This document shows positions 56,469 through 64,000 of a stretch of 64,000 nucleotides of DNA, in pieces; within the stretch, counting starts at the first letter, position 1, and every line of letters starts with the position of its first letter. The DNA lies in the NCBI RefSeq assembly GCF_003966975.1, contig NZ_AP018437.1, positions 2,356,001 through 2,420,000 of the forward strand. The letters are read 5' to 3'. The notes under the pieces were generated by a model, which saw only the letters and a program-made list of their open reading frames with translations, was not told where the DNA came from and did no database searches. This stretch comes from Pelolinea submarina. GTDB taxonomy: Bacteria; Chloroflexota; Anaerolineae; Anaerolineales; Anaerolineaceae. Position numbers and translations under genes: made by a program.

Positions 56469-56590
56469 TATAATGATATCTACTTGGTCGGTTAAGTATC
56501 GGCCGAGAAATTAACCGCGAAACATTTCGCAACAATCTATCGGGTCAAGTGTCTGCCTTGGCTCTACAGAGTCAAGGAGTATTTTTTTAA
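56469..56590 (+). promoter_or_regulatory. Promoter and structured 5' leader of the DEAD-box helicase gene
   Basis: TATAAT at 56469-56474. The leader of about 110 bases has a hairpin CGGTTAA / TTAACCG and a second hairpin CCTTG / CAAGG (56556-56577) whose 3' arm covers the ribosome binding site AAGGAG (56574-56579). Such masking suggests temperature- or factor-dependent translation. Confidence 0.5.
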
Positions 56591-57847
56591 ATGCAATTCG
56601 AACAATTTTCTTTTGATCCGCGCATCCTCTCGGGGATTAATTCCGCGGGTTATACAACCCCCACCCCCATCCAGCAGCAGGCCATTCCGGTTGTGCTTAA
56701 ACAGCACGACATTCTTGGTTTGGCTCAAACTGGAACGGGAAAAACCGCTGCTTTCATGCTGCCAATTTTGCAGCTGCTTAGTGCCGAACCCTCGCGTTAT
56801 ATTCGTGCGCTCATCATTGTCCCTACCCGGGAACTGGCTGAGCAAATTCACCAGACAGCCAAGGATTTGGGAAAAAACACCCGTTTGCGCAGCACGACCA
56901 TCTATGGTGGTGTTGGCAAAGGTGCCCAGTTAAATGCCTTACGGCGCGGTACGGATATTGTCGTAGCCTGCCCCGGCCGGTTATTGGATCTGCTGAATGA
57001 CAAACTGATCGACCTGTCCCACGTTGAAATATTGGTGCTGGATGAAGCCGATCACATGTGCGACATGGGCTTTCTCCCGGATATCCGCCGCATTCTAAAG
57101 CGCGTACCGGAAAGACGACAGACACTTTTCTTCGCCGCTACCATGCAGGATGAAATTCGATCGTTGGCTAATAATATTCTCCACGATCCGGTCACCGTCC
57201 AAATCGGCATCATTGCCCCAACCAAAACAGTGTCCCATGCGCTTTATCCCATCCCACAGACGTTAAAGACAACCCTGGTTACAACCCTGCTGCATGAGCT
57301 GAAAACGGATCGCGTTTTGATCTTCACCCGCACCAAGCACCGTGCCCGCACATTGGCCGGTAAATTGGATAAACAGGGCTTCCGCACCACAGCTTTGCAG
57401 GGCAATATGTCCCAAAACCAACGCCAGGCTTCTTTGGATGGCTTCCGTAATGGTAAATTTGATATTCTCGTGGCTACCGATATCGCTGCGCGCGGTATTG
57501 ATGTGTCCGAGATCTCGCATGTCATCAACTTTGATATGCCGGATACCGTGGATGCCTACATTCACCGCATCGGCCGCACCGGGCGTGCTGAAGCCACCGG
57601 CAAAGCTTTCACCTTCTGCACATCAGAGGATGAGAGCATGATCCGCGACATTGAGAAGGTGCTGGGCCACAAAATCGAGCGTGAGCGCCTGGAAGGTTTT
57701 GATTACGCCAGCCGCCCCCGGGAAAATTCGGAGCGGCAGGATCGTCCTGCTCAATCGCAGAACCGTTCCGCTCAACCGCGCCGGCGCAATTCCAGCACCG
57801 GTTTCCAGCGTTCATCGAATCAGCGCAGCCGCGCTGCTGAGAGATAG
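56591..57847 (+). CDS. DEAD-box ATP-dependent RNA helicase (RhlE/CsdA-like)
   Basis: 418 residues. All core motifs are present: TPTPIQQQAIP (Q), AQTGTGKT (I), PTRELAEQ (Ia), DEADHMCDMGF (II), SAT-equivalent FAATM, RGIDV (V) and HRIGRTGRA (VI). The C-terminal tail of about 45 residues is basic and rich in Arg/Gln/Ser, suitable for RNA binding. It probably unwinds RNA in ribosome assembly or cold adaptation. Its leader hides the ribosome binding site in a hairpin. A strong terminator follows. Confidence 0.95.
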   Translation: MQFEQFSFDPRILSGINSAGYTTPTPIQQQAIPVVLKQHDILGLAQTGTGKTAAFMLPILQLLSAEPSRYIRALIIVPTRELAEQIHQTAKDLGKNTRLRSTTIYGGVGKGAQLNALRRGTDIVVACPGRLLDLLNDKLIDLSHVEILVLDEADHMCDMGFLPDIRRILKRVPERRQTLFFAATMQDEIRSLANNILHDPVTVQIGIIAPTKTVSHALYPIPQTLKTTLVTTLLHELKTDRVLIFTRTKHRARTLAGKLDKQGFRTTALQGNMSQNQRQASLDGFRNGKFDILVATDIAARGIDVSEISHVINFDMPDTVDAYIHRIGRTGRAEATGKAFTFCTSEDESMIRDIEKVLGHKIERERLEGFDYASRPRENSERQDRPAQSQNRSAQPRRRNSSTGFQRSSNQRSRAAER

Positions 57848-57888
57848 ACCGGCGATAGCCCCAATCGGCTTTCAAAATTAAATATGTT

Positions 57889-57925
57889 GCGCCAGGTTGC
57901 ATACAAACCTGGCGCTTATTTTTTG
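57889..57925 (+). terminator. Intrinsic terminator of the helicase gene
   Basis: Ten-base stem GCGCCAGGTT / AACCTGGCGC with a seven-base loop followed by TTATTTTTTG. Confidence 0.85.
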
Positions 57926-57981
57926 AGCAAGAACACCTTGCTTTGATAATCCATTTTCACGATAAAATACAACCCTGATCC

Positions 57982-58359
57982 ATGGAAAAAACAACCCTTC
58001 GTATCCTTCAGAATGGCCGCATTATCTTTCAGAGCGAAAAGCGCTGGCTCATGCCCCTTTTTGATTTTGAGGAGTACTTGCACGACCATCCTCAGGATAC
58101 CGCCGCGCTTGAATTCCACGATAAAGTCATCGGCAAAGCCGCGGCCCTGCTGATGATCCGCCTGGGTGCTGCCGGTGTGCATGGTGATGTAATGAGCCGC
58201 CTGGCCTGCGGCATTCTGGACCACCATGCCATCCCTTATACCTACAAAACCCTCGTGGACCGCATCGACTGCCAGACCGAGCAAATCTTGCTGGAAATTG
58301 ATGACCCCGAAAGCGCCTACGCCATCCTGGCTGAACGCGCTCACCGCTCTGCGTCCTAA
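57982..58359 (+). CDS. DUF1893 domain protein
   Basis: 125 residues, the size of the family. Features are the N-terminal LRILQNGRIIFQSEKRWLMPL, VIGKAAALLMIRLGAAGVHGDVMS with its conserved Lys-Ala-Ala, and a C-terminal half with IPYTYKTLVDRI. DUF1893 has a cytidine-deaminase-like fold but no established activity. No ribosome binding site is obvious. It follows the helicase terminator, so it is a separate unit. Confidence 0.82.
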   Translation: MEKTTLRILQNGRIIFQSEKRWLMPLFDFEEYLHDHPQDTAALEFHDKVIGKAAALLMIRLGAAGVHGDVMSRLACGILDHHAIPYTYKTLVDRIDCQTEQILLEIDDPESAYAILAERAHRSAS

Positions 58360-58377
58360 AAAAACCTGGTTCTCGTG

Positions 58378-58499
58378 ACATCCGTGGTCAAGAAAAAAGC
58401 CGGAAAAAAAGGCAACCGAATGTCCAAGAAGCGCCATCTGTGTGCATTAACTATTAAAAAGTTTCTCTGTGTTTATCTGTGTCCATCTGTGGTTAATAA
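58378..58499. repeat. Diverged copy of the 160-bp dispersed unit
   Basis: Begins GACATCCGTGGTCAAG, has AAAAAAGCCGG then CCATCTGTGT and ends TCTGTGTCCATCTGTGGTTA. The order of blocks is the same as in the tandem units at 25754 and 25915. Confidence 0.6.
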
Positions 58500-58548
58500 A
58501 TAGAATTGACCCTTTGGCAAGCTCAGAAGTCAATCAGCATTAAAGCAA

Positions 58549-58577
58549 GACGGCTCTTTTTCAGGAGCCGTCATTTC
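58549..58577. terminator. Hairpin between the DUF1893 and aldo/keto reductase genes
   Basis: GACGGCTC / GAGCCGTC with an eight-base loop; followed on the plus strand by ATTTCTTTTT. It lies between convergent genes and may end both. Confidence 0.6.
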
Positions 58578-58598
58578 TTTTTAATTTGATTTTATATA

Positions 58599-59759
58599 CT
58601 AGATAGTCTTTTGGTAAGGTTTCCCATTCATTAATACATCATCGATCACCGGCATCCAATCACTGATCGGGAGTTGTTGCGGGCACTTGCTCAAGCATTC
58701 TCCGCATTGGATGCAGTTTTCCGCGCGTTCATCTTCATTCACAAAAGTTTTATAAGTGATGATTGTTCCTTCCAGATCGTCAAAAACAGCAATACGATTA
58801 TATAGGTGGAATAAGTATGGGATATTTACGCCATTCGGGCAAGGCAGGCAGTATTCGCAAGCGGTGCAGCCGATCGGGCTGAGGCTGGATAAAGTTTCAC
58901 GCACCTTACCGATCAGATCTAACTCCTCTTGATCGAGCAACCCTACGCGCGATGCATTGGCCGATTCAAGATTCTGCTCGACCTGCTCCAGCGTACTCAT
59001 CCCGCTCAACACCAGGGAGACTTCGGGTTGGCTCCACAGCCATTGCAGCGCCCAATCGGCCGGTGTACGTTGGTTTTTCGCTTGCGCCCAGATCGGTTTG
59101 GCTGCTGGCAGGTCGGCTGCCAGTCTGCCGCCGCGTAGCGGCTCCATGATCACCACGGCCAGACCTTTTTCCGCCGCATAACGCAGCCCGGCGGTACCAG
59201 CCTGATGGTTGATATCCATATAGTTGTACTGAATCTGGCAGAAGGTCCATTTATCGTAGCCATCCACGATCTGCTTGAAAACCTCATATTTATCGTGGAA
59301 TGAGAAGCCGATATGACGGATGCGCCCATCTTTGACCGCCGCTTCAGCTTTTTCCAGCAGGCCCAGCTTCTTGACCTTTTCCCAGGTACTCGCATTGAGT
59401 GAGTGCATCAGGTAAAAATCAACGTGGTCTGTCTGCAGCCGTTCCAGTTCCTCGTTCAGCATGCGGTCGAAGTCGCTACTGTCTTTCACCAGCCAAATCG
59501 GCAGCTTGGTCGCAATGCGAACCTTATCGCGGTACCCATCCTGCAGGGCGATGCCCAGTGCGGTCTCGCTGGTTTGGTTGTGATATACATAAGCCGTATC
59601 GACATAATTCAAGCCGGCGTCAATCGCAGTTCGCAGCATTTCCGTGGCTTTTTCCTGATCGATATGGCCTGCATCGCCATCAATCGTGGGCAAACGCATA
59701 AAGCCAAAACCCAGCGCAGAAGGTTTCCAATCTAATTTTCCAAATTTACGATATTGCAT
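58599..59759 (-). CDS. Aldo/keto reductase with C-terminal ferredoxin domain
   Basis: 386 residues from the ATG at 59759, preferred over 59768 because AAGGATG then lies 9 bases upstream. AKR barrel with the Tyr in NYVDTAYVYHNQTSE, the Lys in RIATKLPIW and the His in FYLMHSLNAS. The last 100 residues hold cysteine clusters CTACEYCLPCPNGV and CIQCGECLSKCPQQLPI, which would bind one or two [4Fe-4S] clusters. Such proteins are common in anaerobes and may couple ferredoxin-type electrons to carbonyl reduction. Substrate unknown. Monocistronic. Confidence 0.93.
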   Translation of the reverse strand: MQYRKFGKLDWKPSALGFGFMRLPTIDGDAGHIDQEKATEMLRTAIDAGLNYVDTAYVYHNQTSETALGIALQDGYRDKVRIATKLPIWLVKDSSDFDRMLNEELERLQTDHVDFYLMHSLNASTWEKVKKLGLLEKAEAAVKDGRIRHIGFSFHDKYEVFKQIVDGYDKWTFCQIQYNYMDINHQAGTAGLRYAAEKGLAVVIMEPLRGGRLAADLPAAKPIWAQAKNQRTPADWALQWLWSQPEVSLVLSGMSTLEQVEQNLESANASRVGLLDQEELDLIGKVRETLSSLSPIGCTACEYCLPCPNGVNIPYLFHLYNRIAVFDDLEGTIITYKTFVNEDERAENCIQCGECLSKCPQQLPISDWMPVIDDVLMNGKPYQKTI

Positions 59760-59992
59760 TGAACTCATCCTTTATCAAAAATCGTTTTATATCACAGCAA
59801 TTAATTGTAACCGACCTTAAATCCGCATTCCAAGAAATTATTGAATGGATTTAACAGGTAATTGAAGTGTTTATGAAAGGGTCCGGTGGAAAATAAATCG
59901 TCCAGAATTTTTTTTGAATATTCACCATGACACCAAATTTACGTCTCTATTTTAATAAGCAGACGATCAGTTCACCTTTTGATATTTTCACT

Positions 59993-60053
59993 TTGTAAAT
60001 TCCATCTAAATATATGATAAAATGCCTCTACTAGTGTATGAGCGCTTGTTCAT
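59993..60053 (+). promoter_or_regulatory. Promoter and operator-like repeat of the PTS operon
   Basis: TTGTAA at 59993-59998, 17-base spacer, GATAAA at 60016-60021. Just after the expected transcript start lies ATGA-N8-TCAT (60038-60053), a plausible repressor site. No sigma-54 -24/-12 motif is seen, although mannose PTS operons of Firmicutes often have one. The gene-free interval 59769-60132 holds this and a possible short leader ORF. Confidence 0.5.
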
Positions 60054-60079
60054 TATGCTTCAATCCGGAGGTGATTTTT

Positions 60080-60136
60080 ATACGAAAATATTCCATACAA
60101 CATAGAAATTTTTTGTTATTGGAGGTGGTTTTTTGA
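60080..60136 (+). CDS. Possible 18-codon leader ORF with ATA start before the PTS genes
   Basis: A near-perfect ribosome binding site GGAGGTGAT (60067-60075) is followed 8 bases later by ATA, then 18 sense codons (RKYSIQHRNFLLLEVVF after the first) and a TGA that overlaps the TTG start of the EIIA gene. ATA is a very rare start codon, so this may be a decayed gene start or chance. Confidence 0.2.
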   Translation: MRKYSIQHRNFLLLEVVF

Positions 60137-60549
60137 AGATATTAGTAGCTTCTCACGGTACTTTTGCCAGTGGGATAAAAAGTTCGCTCAACATTCTGCT
60201 TGGCAAATCGGACAATGTAACAGTAATTGATGCGTACCTCGATCAGGATAACCTCGAAGAAAAACTGGAAACATATTTCCAATCGATTCCTGAAATAGAA
60301 CAAGTCATTATGTTGTCGGATCTTTATGGTGGCAGCGTTAACCAAAATATGTGTATGCATCTATCCAGGCTAAATACCTTCCTGATCGCTGGCGTCAACC
60401 TGGCTTTAGTGCTGGAAATCGCATTGAAAACAGAGCCGCTTGGCCGGGAGCAGTTGGAAGCCATCGTAAAAGACAGTCGAGAAGCATTACGAATTGTTGA
60501 AATATCAACAAAAAGCGTGGAAGAAGACGATTTTTTTGGAGGTAGTTAA
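60133..60549 (+). CDS. PTS mannose/fructose/sorbose-family EIIA component
   Basis: 138 residues with a TTG start preceded by GGAGGTGG. The phosphorylatable His8 lies in ILVASHGTFASGI, and VIMLSDLYGGSVNQ matches the ManX-type EIIA fold. It takes phosphate from HPr and gives it to EIIB. First gene of a four-component PTS (A-B-C-D); 2 bases separate it from EIIB. EI and HPr are not encoded here. Confidence 0.92.
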   Translation: MKILVASHGTFASGIKSSLNILLGKSDNVTVIDAYLDQDNLEEKLETYFQSIPEIEQVIMLSDLYGGSVNQNMCMHLSRLNTFLIAGVNLALVLEIALKTEPLGREQLEAIVKDSREALRIVEISTKSVEEDDFFGGS

Positions 60550-60551
60550 GA

Positions 60552-61040
60552 ATGGTAAAGTTATTACGACTCGATGAACGGTTGATCCATGGACAAATCG
60601 CGATTAAATGGTCCAGGAATTTAGGCGTGAATCGAATTTTGGTTTTAAATGATGAGGCAGCAAAAAACGACCTGATAAAAAAATCGCTATTAATGGCCGC
60701 GCCCCAAACCCTAAAAGTAGCTATCACAAGTATGGATGAAGGCATCGATATGCTGAATGACCCCCGAGGAGAAAGCCTGAGCATTTTAGTGCTGGTCAAG
60801 ACACCTAAGGATGTTCTGGAAATACTGCAGCGCGTTGAAGGTATTAAGAAAGTCAATATCGGCAATTACGGCCGTGTTGCATCCAGAATTGGCATGGACC
60901 CTCGCAAAACATACCGCAATAATTTGTATTTGTACGATAGTGAAGCTTCCGTATTAAAACAAATTCTGGAAACCGGCGTCGAATGTGTTTATCAAACAAC
61001 GCCGGAAGATAATCCGGAATCAATCAATAAAATCATTTAA
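60552..61040 (+). CDS. PTS mannose/fructose/sorbose-family EIIB component
   Basis: 162 residues. LLRLDERLIHGQIAIKWS carries the active-site His13, the hallmark of this EIIB family; VLVLVKTPKDVLEIL and VNIGNYGR are also typical. It passes phosphate from EIIA to the sugar bound by EIIC/EIID. Immediately downstream of EIIA and 19 bases upstream of EIIC. Confidence 0.94.
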   Translation: MVKLLRLDERLIHGQIAIKWSRNLGVNRILVLNDEAAKNDLIKKSLLMAAPQTLKVAITSMDEGIDMLNDPRGESLSILVLVKTPKDVLEILQRVEGIKKVNIGNYGRVASRIGMDPRKTYRNNLYLYDSEASVLKQILETGVECVYQTTPEDNPESINKII

Positions 61041-61059
61041 TCTTTTTAGGAGGTTTTTT

Positions 61060-61866
61060 ATGGCTAGCGAAGCATTAAGAATTTGTATTGCCTACCTAAT
61101 CGTCGTAATACTTGATACGTTTGTCCTTAGTTGGCAATGCATCTCTCGCCCAATCGTTGTCGGCCCCATTGCCGGCTTGATATTGGGTGATTTTAAAACC
61201 GGCATCATCTTGGGTGCCTCACTGGAATCCATCTTCATGGGTATTTCCGCTATCGGTGGTTCCATCCCCTCCGACTGGACTTCAGCGACGTTTATTACAG
61301 TCGCTTTCACCATTCTTTCCGGTCAGAACACCGAAGCCGGTTTGGCCCTCGCCATTCCCATCGGAACGGTCATGCAATCCATTAGTGGTCTCATGATGAC
61401 CTTCTGGTCTTCATTGGCTCCTTATTGGGAGAAACTGGCTGTCAGCGGCAAAATGAAGCAATTTATCGGCCAATCCTTCTTTGTGTCATTTTTGATGCAG
61501 TCGGTGAGCGCGGTCGTGATGTTCTTCGCTGTTGCCTACGGTACCGGCGGATTGGACGCGCTCTTGGGTGCCCTGCCCGCTTGGGTGATGACTGGTCTGG
61601 GTGCGGCATCTGGCATGATGATTGGCATCGGTGTTGCCATCCTGACTTCCATGATCTGGTCCGGTTCAGTTGGCGTCTTCTTCTTCCTGGGTTACGTCAT
61701 GGTTAAATTCTTGAACCTTTCCACGCTCCCGATCGCCATCATCGGTATTGTCATCGCTGTTACCATCTTCCTGCAGGATAAGGACGTGATTGAAGTGAAA
61801 AATTCAATCCAGGAAAAATTAGGAGCAGGTTCCAAGTCATCTGATGAGAAAGGATTTTTCGCATGA
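61060..61866 (+). CDS. PTS mannose/fructose/sorbose-family EIIC component
   Basis: 268 residues from the ATG at 61060, which has TAGGAGG upstream; a longer reading (60985) overlaps EIIB and lacks a site. Seven or eight membrane spans with the family regions RPIVVGPIAGLILGDFKTGIILGA and ESIFMGISAIGGSIPSD. EIIC is the channel half that binds sugar together with EIID. Its stop overlaps EIID as ATGA. Confidence 0.94.
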   Translation: MASEALRICIAYLIVVILDTFVLSWQCISRPIVVGPIAGLILGDFKTGIILGASLESIFMGISAIGGSIPSDWTSATFITVAFTILSGQNTEAGLALAIPIGTVMQSISGLMMTFWSSLAPYWEKLAVSGKMKQFIGQSFFVSFLMQSVSAVVMFFAVAYGTGGLDALLGALPAWVMTGLGAASGMMIGIGVAILTSMIWSGSVGVFFFLGYVMVKFLNLSTLPIAIIGIVIAVTIFLQDKDVIEVKNSIQEKLGAGSKSSDEKGFFA

Positions 61867-62681
61867 GCGCAAATATGGTTGATATTAAAGAGAAGAAGAT
61901 TCTCAAATCCATGTTTTTACGTTCCCATCTGACCTTCCTGGCTTTCAACATGGTCAAGATGGAAGCCAATGGCTTCACAGCCACAATGGCTCCCGCTATT
62001 GAAGAGATCTATAAAGATGATCCCGAAGGCAAAAAGGAAGCTTACCTGCGCCATCAGAACTTTTTCAACACTCATGCAGTTCCTTTCGCTTTCATCGCTG
62101 GCCTCGCTTACGCGCTGGAGAAACAGAATAAAGAAAACCCCGGTTTCGACTCTGAGATCATCAACAGCCTCAAGGTCAGCCTCATGGGCCCGACCGCTGG
62201 CATGTTCGACTCACTGTTCTTCAACGGTTTGCGCATCATCGCTGCCGGTATCGGCATCGGCTTTGCCTCTCAGGGCAGTATCCTGGGCGCGCTTCTATTC
62301 ATTCTGCTGTACGGCATCCCCCAGTCCATTGCCAAATATTATTTCCTGAATTGGGGTTTCACCTACGGCACCTCCTTCATCGACCAGATCTTCAGTTCCG
62401 GGTTGATGAAAGCGCTGACGAAAGCCACCGCCATTCTGGGCTTAACCATGACCGGCGCGTTGACTGCTACAATGGTCAACGTTCCCTTGAATTGGACAGT
62501 CGATATCAACGGCGCTCAGTTGGTTGTTCAGGATGTATTGAATTCCATTTTCCCCGGACTCCTGGGCATCGTGCTGGTATTCGTGCTTGTTAGATTGATT
62601 AAAAAAGGCGTCCGGCCTACTGCTTTGATCGTCGGCATCCTGGCCTTAGGGTTGTTGGGTGCGCTGATCGGCATCTTCTAG
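61863..62681 (+). CDS. PTS mannose/fructose/sorbose-family EIID component
   Basis: 272 residues. The long cytoplasmic N-terminal part with MFLRSHLTFLAFNMVKMEANGF and FFNTHAVPFAFIAGL is characteristic, followed by membrane spans near the C-terminus and LMGPTAGMFDSLFFNGLRII. Required with EIIC for uptake and phosphorylation. Coupled to EIIC by ATGA. A terminator-like hairpin follows directly. Confidence 0.94.
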   Translation: MSANMVDIKEKKILKSMFLRSHLTFLAFNMVKMEANGFTATMAPAIEEIYKDDPEGKKEAYLRHQNFFNTHAVPFAFIAGLAYALEKQNKENPGFDSEIINSLKVSLMGPTAGMFDSLFFNGLRIIAAGIGIGFASQGSILGALLFILLYGIPQSIAKYYFLNWGFTYGTSFIDQIFSSGLMKALTKATAILGLTMTGALTATMVNVPLNWTVDINGAQLVVQDVLNSIFPGLLGIVLVFVLVRLIKKGVRPTALIVGILALGLLGALIGIF

Positions 62682-62700
62682 AATCGGATAATATAAAAGA

Positions 62701-62735
62701 AAAGGTTATGGATGAAATCATCCATAACCTTTTTA
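62701..62735 (+). terminator. Terminator-like hairpin after EIID, overlapping the next start
   Basis: Perfect 15-bp stem AAAGGTTATGGATGA / TCATCCATAACCTTT with a two-base loop and a short T-run. The ATG of the next gene (62712) and its AAAGG site lie within the 5' arm, so the hairpin may end transcription and also limit translation of the downstream genes. Confidence 0.65.
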
Positions 62736-63671
62736 CCTAAAACCATGAAAGAACTAATGATGCTATTCGGTGTAACGTTGGCTAAACGCTACACCAGAAC
62801 GCAAAAAAGAATTTTCTATTCACAAGCCGAGCCTCTTTTTAAAGAGCTGGGCTTTTTGTTCGAATTTCAAAAATCCCGAAACAGATTATCACAAATCACG
62901 AACATAATTATTGGCAACCTGGCAAAGGCGCAATACGTTGTTCTATGTCCCTACGACACACCCGCCAAATCCCTGCTGCCTTATCGATATTATCCATTTA
63001 ACTGGTCGGAAAACGCGCGCCAGGAAAATCGGGAGATTTTCTTACAAACCATTTTTTATATCGGTGTGTGCGCCCTGATTTATTTCGTCGCCGCTCAATT
63101 TTCCGTTCTGGCTATGTGGCAAAAAATTATCAGTATCGCTGTATTGAGTGCCCTGCTTATTTTTTCCTACAAGCTCATCATCGGTATAGCCAATCCGATC
63201 AATTTCAACCGCAATTCCGCCAGCCTGGCGTTATTATTCTCCCTGGCTCAGCACACGCGGCAGTCGAAGAAAGTAGCTTACGTTCTATTGGATAAAAATA
63301 CCGGCAACAACGCCGGTTTAAAATTGTTAGCGGAAAGTCAACGGGTCAAGGATCAAAAATTGATTTTTCTGGATTGTCTCGCAAACGGCAAAGAAACCGT
63401 CTGCGCACATGAACCCGCCTCAAGTACGGAAGCTCAAAAATTGATCGCCGCACTCCCTCAAATCAAGTTCATCGACCATCAATTTGAAGATAAAGACAGG
63501 ATGAAAGATACAAATCTACAGATCTTTCCCAATATGCTCCATCTGTGTGTTGGTGAAGTCGAGAATCGTAAATTCCTGGTCCGTAATACAAGATCAAAAA
63601 ATGATTTCAAAGTCGATATACCAAGGTTAGAGATACTCCGTGAGGGGTTAATAAAATACCTGGAAGGATAA
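62712..63671 (+). CDS. Membrane protein with degenerate M28-peptidase-like pattern, unknown function
   Basis: 319 residues. Two membrane spans (about 115-165) split a soluble fold. AQYVVLCPYDTP resembles the metal-binding HYDTP loop of M28 peptidases but has Pro in place of His. FNRNSASLALLFSLAQ resembles the DNASG..ALLELA helix but lacks the Asp. KVAYVLLDKNTGNNAGLKLLAE sits where VxFVFFDGEExGLxGS is expected and lacks the Glu pair. So the fold may be M28-like without metal ligands; this is inference. An alternative start is 62745. It lies between EIID and a carbohydrate deacetylase gene, 4 bases from the latter. Confidence 0.65.
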   Translation: MKSSITFLPKTMKELMMLFGVTLAKRYTRTQKRIFYSQAEPLFKELGFLFEFQKSRNRLSQITNIIIGNLAKAQYVVLCPYDTPAKSLLPYRYYPFNWSENARQENREIFLQTIFYIGVCALIYFVAAQFSVLAMWQKIISIAVLSALLIFSYKLIIGIANPINFNRNSASLALLFSLAQHTRQSKKVAYVLLDKNTGNNAGLKLLAESQRVKDQKLIFLDCLANGKETVCAHEPASSTEAQKLIAALPQIKFIDHQFEDKDRMKDTNLQIFPNMLHLCVGEVENRKFLVRNTRSKNDFKVDIPRLEILREGLIKYLEG

Positions 63672-63675
63672 ACCA

Positions 63676-64000
63676 ATGAAACTACTATTTCAATCAGACG
63701 ATTATGGCATCACCGAAGCGGTGACTTGTGGAATACTCAAAGGTATTCGAGAGGGGTTGATCCGCAACACGGGTTTGTTTGTCAATATGCCCAGTTCAAA
63801 GTTTGCCGCCGAACAGATCAAGCATTATCCCCAATGTAGTTTCGGCATTGATATTAACCTGGTGGCCGGTAAACCTGTTTCCCCCATCGACCAGATTCCC
63901 AACCTGGTAAAGCCCTCCGGTGAATTCTATACTTCCGGGGAAATTCGCGCTAAGACAAACTCAAAACCCCATACCGATCTATCCGGTTCCCTGATTGAGG
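63676..64000 (+). CDS. ChbG/YdjC-family carbohydrate deacetylase, N-terminal part (runs off the window)
   Basis: 108 codons are visible. MKLLFQSDDYGITEAVTCGIL has the double Asp of the metal site near the N-terminus, and FGIDINLVAGKPVSP with IPNLVKPSGEFY matches the HLTLxxGxPLSP / VPSLVDxxGxF region, although the usual metal His is Asp/Ile in GIDINL. Family members remove N-acetyl groups from chito-oligosaccharides or similar sugars. AAGGAT upstream. With the PTS it suggests an acetylated amino sugar as substrate. Confidence 0.85.
   Translation, partial: MKLLFQSDDYGITEAVTCGILKGIREGLIRNTGLFVNMPSSKFAAEQIKHYPQCSFGIDINLVAGKPVSPIDQIPNLVKPSGEFYTSGEIRAKTNSKPHTDLSGSLIE

Noticed and set aside
1-64000. 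tRNA or rRNA genes, transposases, phage genes, attachment sites
   Set aside because: No sequence with the required motifs or secondary structure was found by reading; a tRNAscan and HMM search would be needed to exclude a missed tRNA.

Overview
The window looks like a chromosomal segment of an anaerobic member of the Chloroflexota, most likely class Anaerolineae. This is an inference from gene content, not a database result. The pointers are a mevalonate-pathway decarboxylase, lysine synthesis by the alpha-aminoadipate route with a LysX carrier-protein ligase, a lipoprotein with a Thr/Pro/Glu-rich linker and an NBR1-like Ig domain, ferredoxin-type aldo/keto reductases, an HpaI-type aldolase, and several families of dispersed palindromes. 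No rRNA, tRNA, CRISPR array, transposase or phage gene was recognised.

Layout. 1-63: the first 21 codons of a LysR-type regulator on the minus strand. 253-10921 (minus): a self-contained chemosensory operon, cheW-cheR-cheW-mcp-cheA(REC)-cheB, ending in a response regulator with PAS, GAF and HD-GYP domains. Its architecture is that of a Wsp-like pathway whose output would be c-di-GMP breakdown. 11166-14538 (plus): mevalonate decarboxylase, RseP-type site-2 protease, HEAT-repeat protein, acylphosphatase. 14542-20607 (minus): pth-mfd-uvrB repair/translation operon. 20780-25538: two small membrane/envelope-stress-like proteins, Nnr NAD(P)HX repair enzyme (minus), fused membrane/spermidine-synthase-like protein and a DUF1461 membrane protein. 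25539-26156: non-coding, filled with repeats.

26157-28492 (minus): MsmK/UgpC-type sugar ABC ATPase and a class V aminotransferase. 28493-28971: non-coding, holding a strongly structured candidate RNA that ends in an intrinsic terminator. 28972-33350 (plus): a heterodimeric ABC exporter and a lipoprotein. 33827-37261: modA and modB (minus) and divergent moeA, sharing a 15-bp inverted repeat that may be a molybdate operator. 37318-40835: CarD-family regulator, beta-propeller protein, pentapeptide-repeat protein and DUF89 phosphatase-like protein.

41098-46313 (minus): a compact lysine (AAA pathway) operon, homocitrate synthase - homoaconitase large and small subunits - homoisocitrate dehydrogenase - LysX. 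It is preceded by a promoter, a short leader ORF and a terminator that together look like an attenuator. 46617-59759: aldo/keto reductase, YgeY-like M20 hydrolase, diguanylate cyclase, GT39-like glycosyltransferase, HpaI-like aldolase, GGDEF-EAL protein, DEAD-box helicase with a Shine-Dalgarno-covering hairpin, DUF1893 protein, and an aldo/keto reductase with a ferredoxin domain.

60133-64000 (plus): a mannose-family PTS operon (EIIA, EIIB, EIIC, EIID) followed by a degenerate M28-like membrane protein and the start of a ChbG/YdjC carbohydrate deacetylase. This is a Firmicutes-style sugar locus that is unexpected in Chloroflexota. The chemosensory region is visibly AT-rich, and the 38.5-49 kb region with the lysine operon is visibly GC-rich. 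Three separate c-di-GMP enzymes (HD-GYP, GGDEF, GGDEF-EAL) suggest that c-di-GMP signalling matters to this organism.
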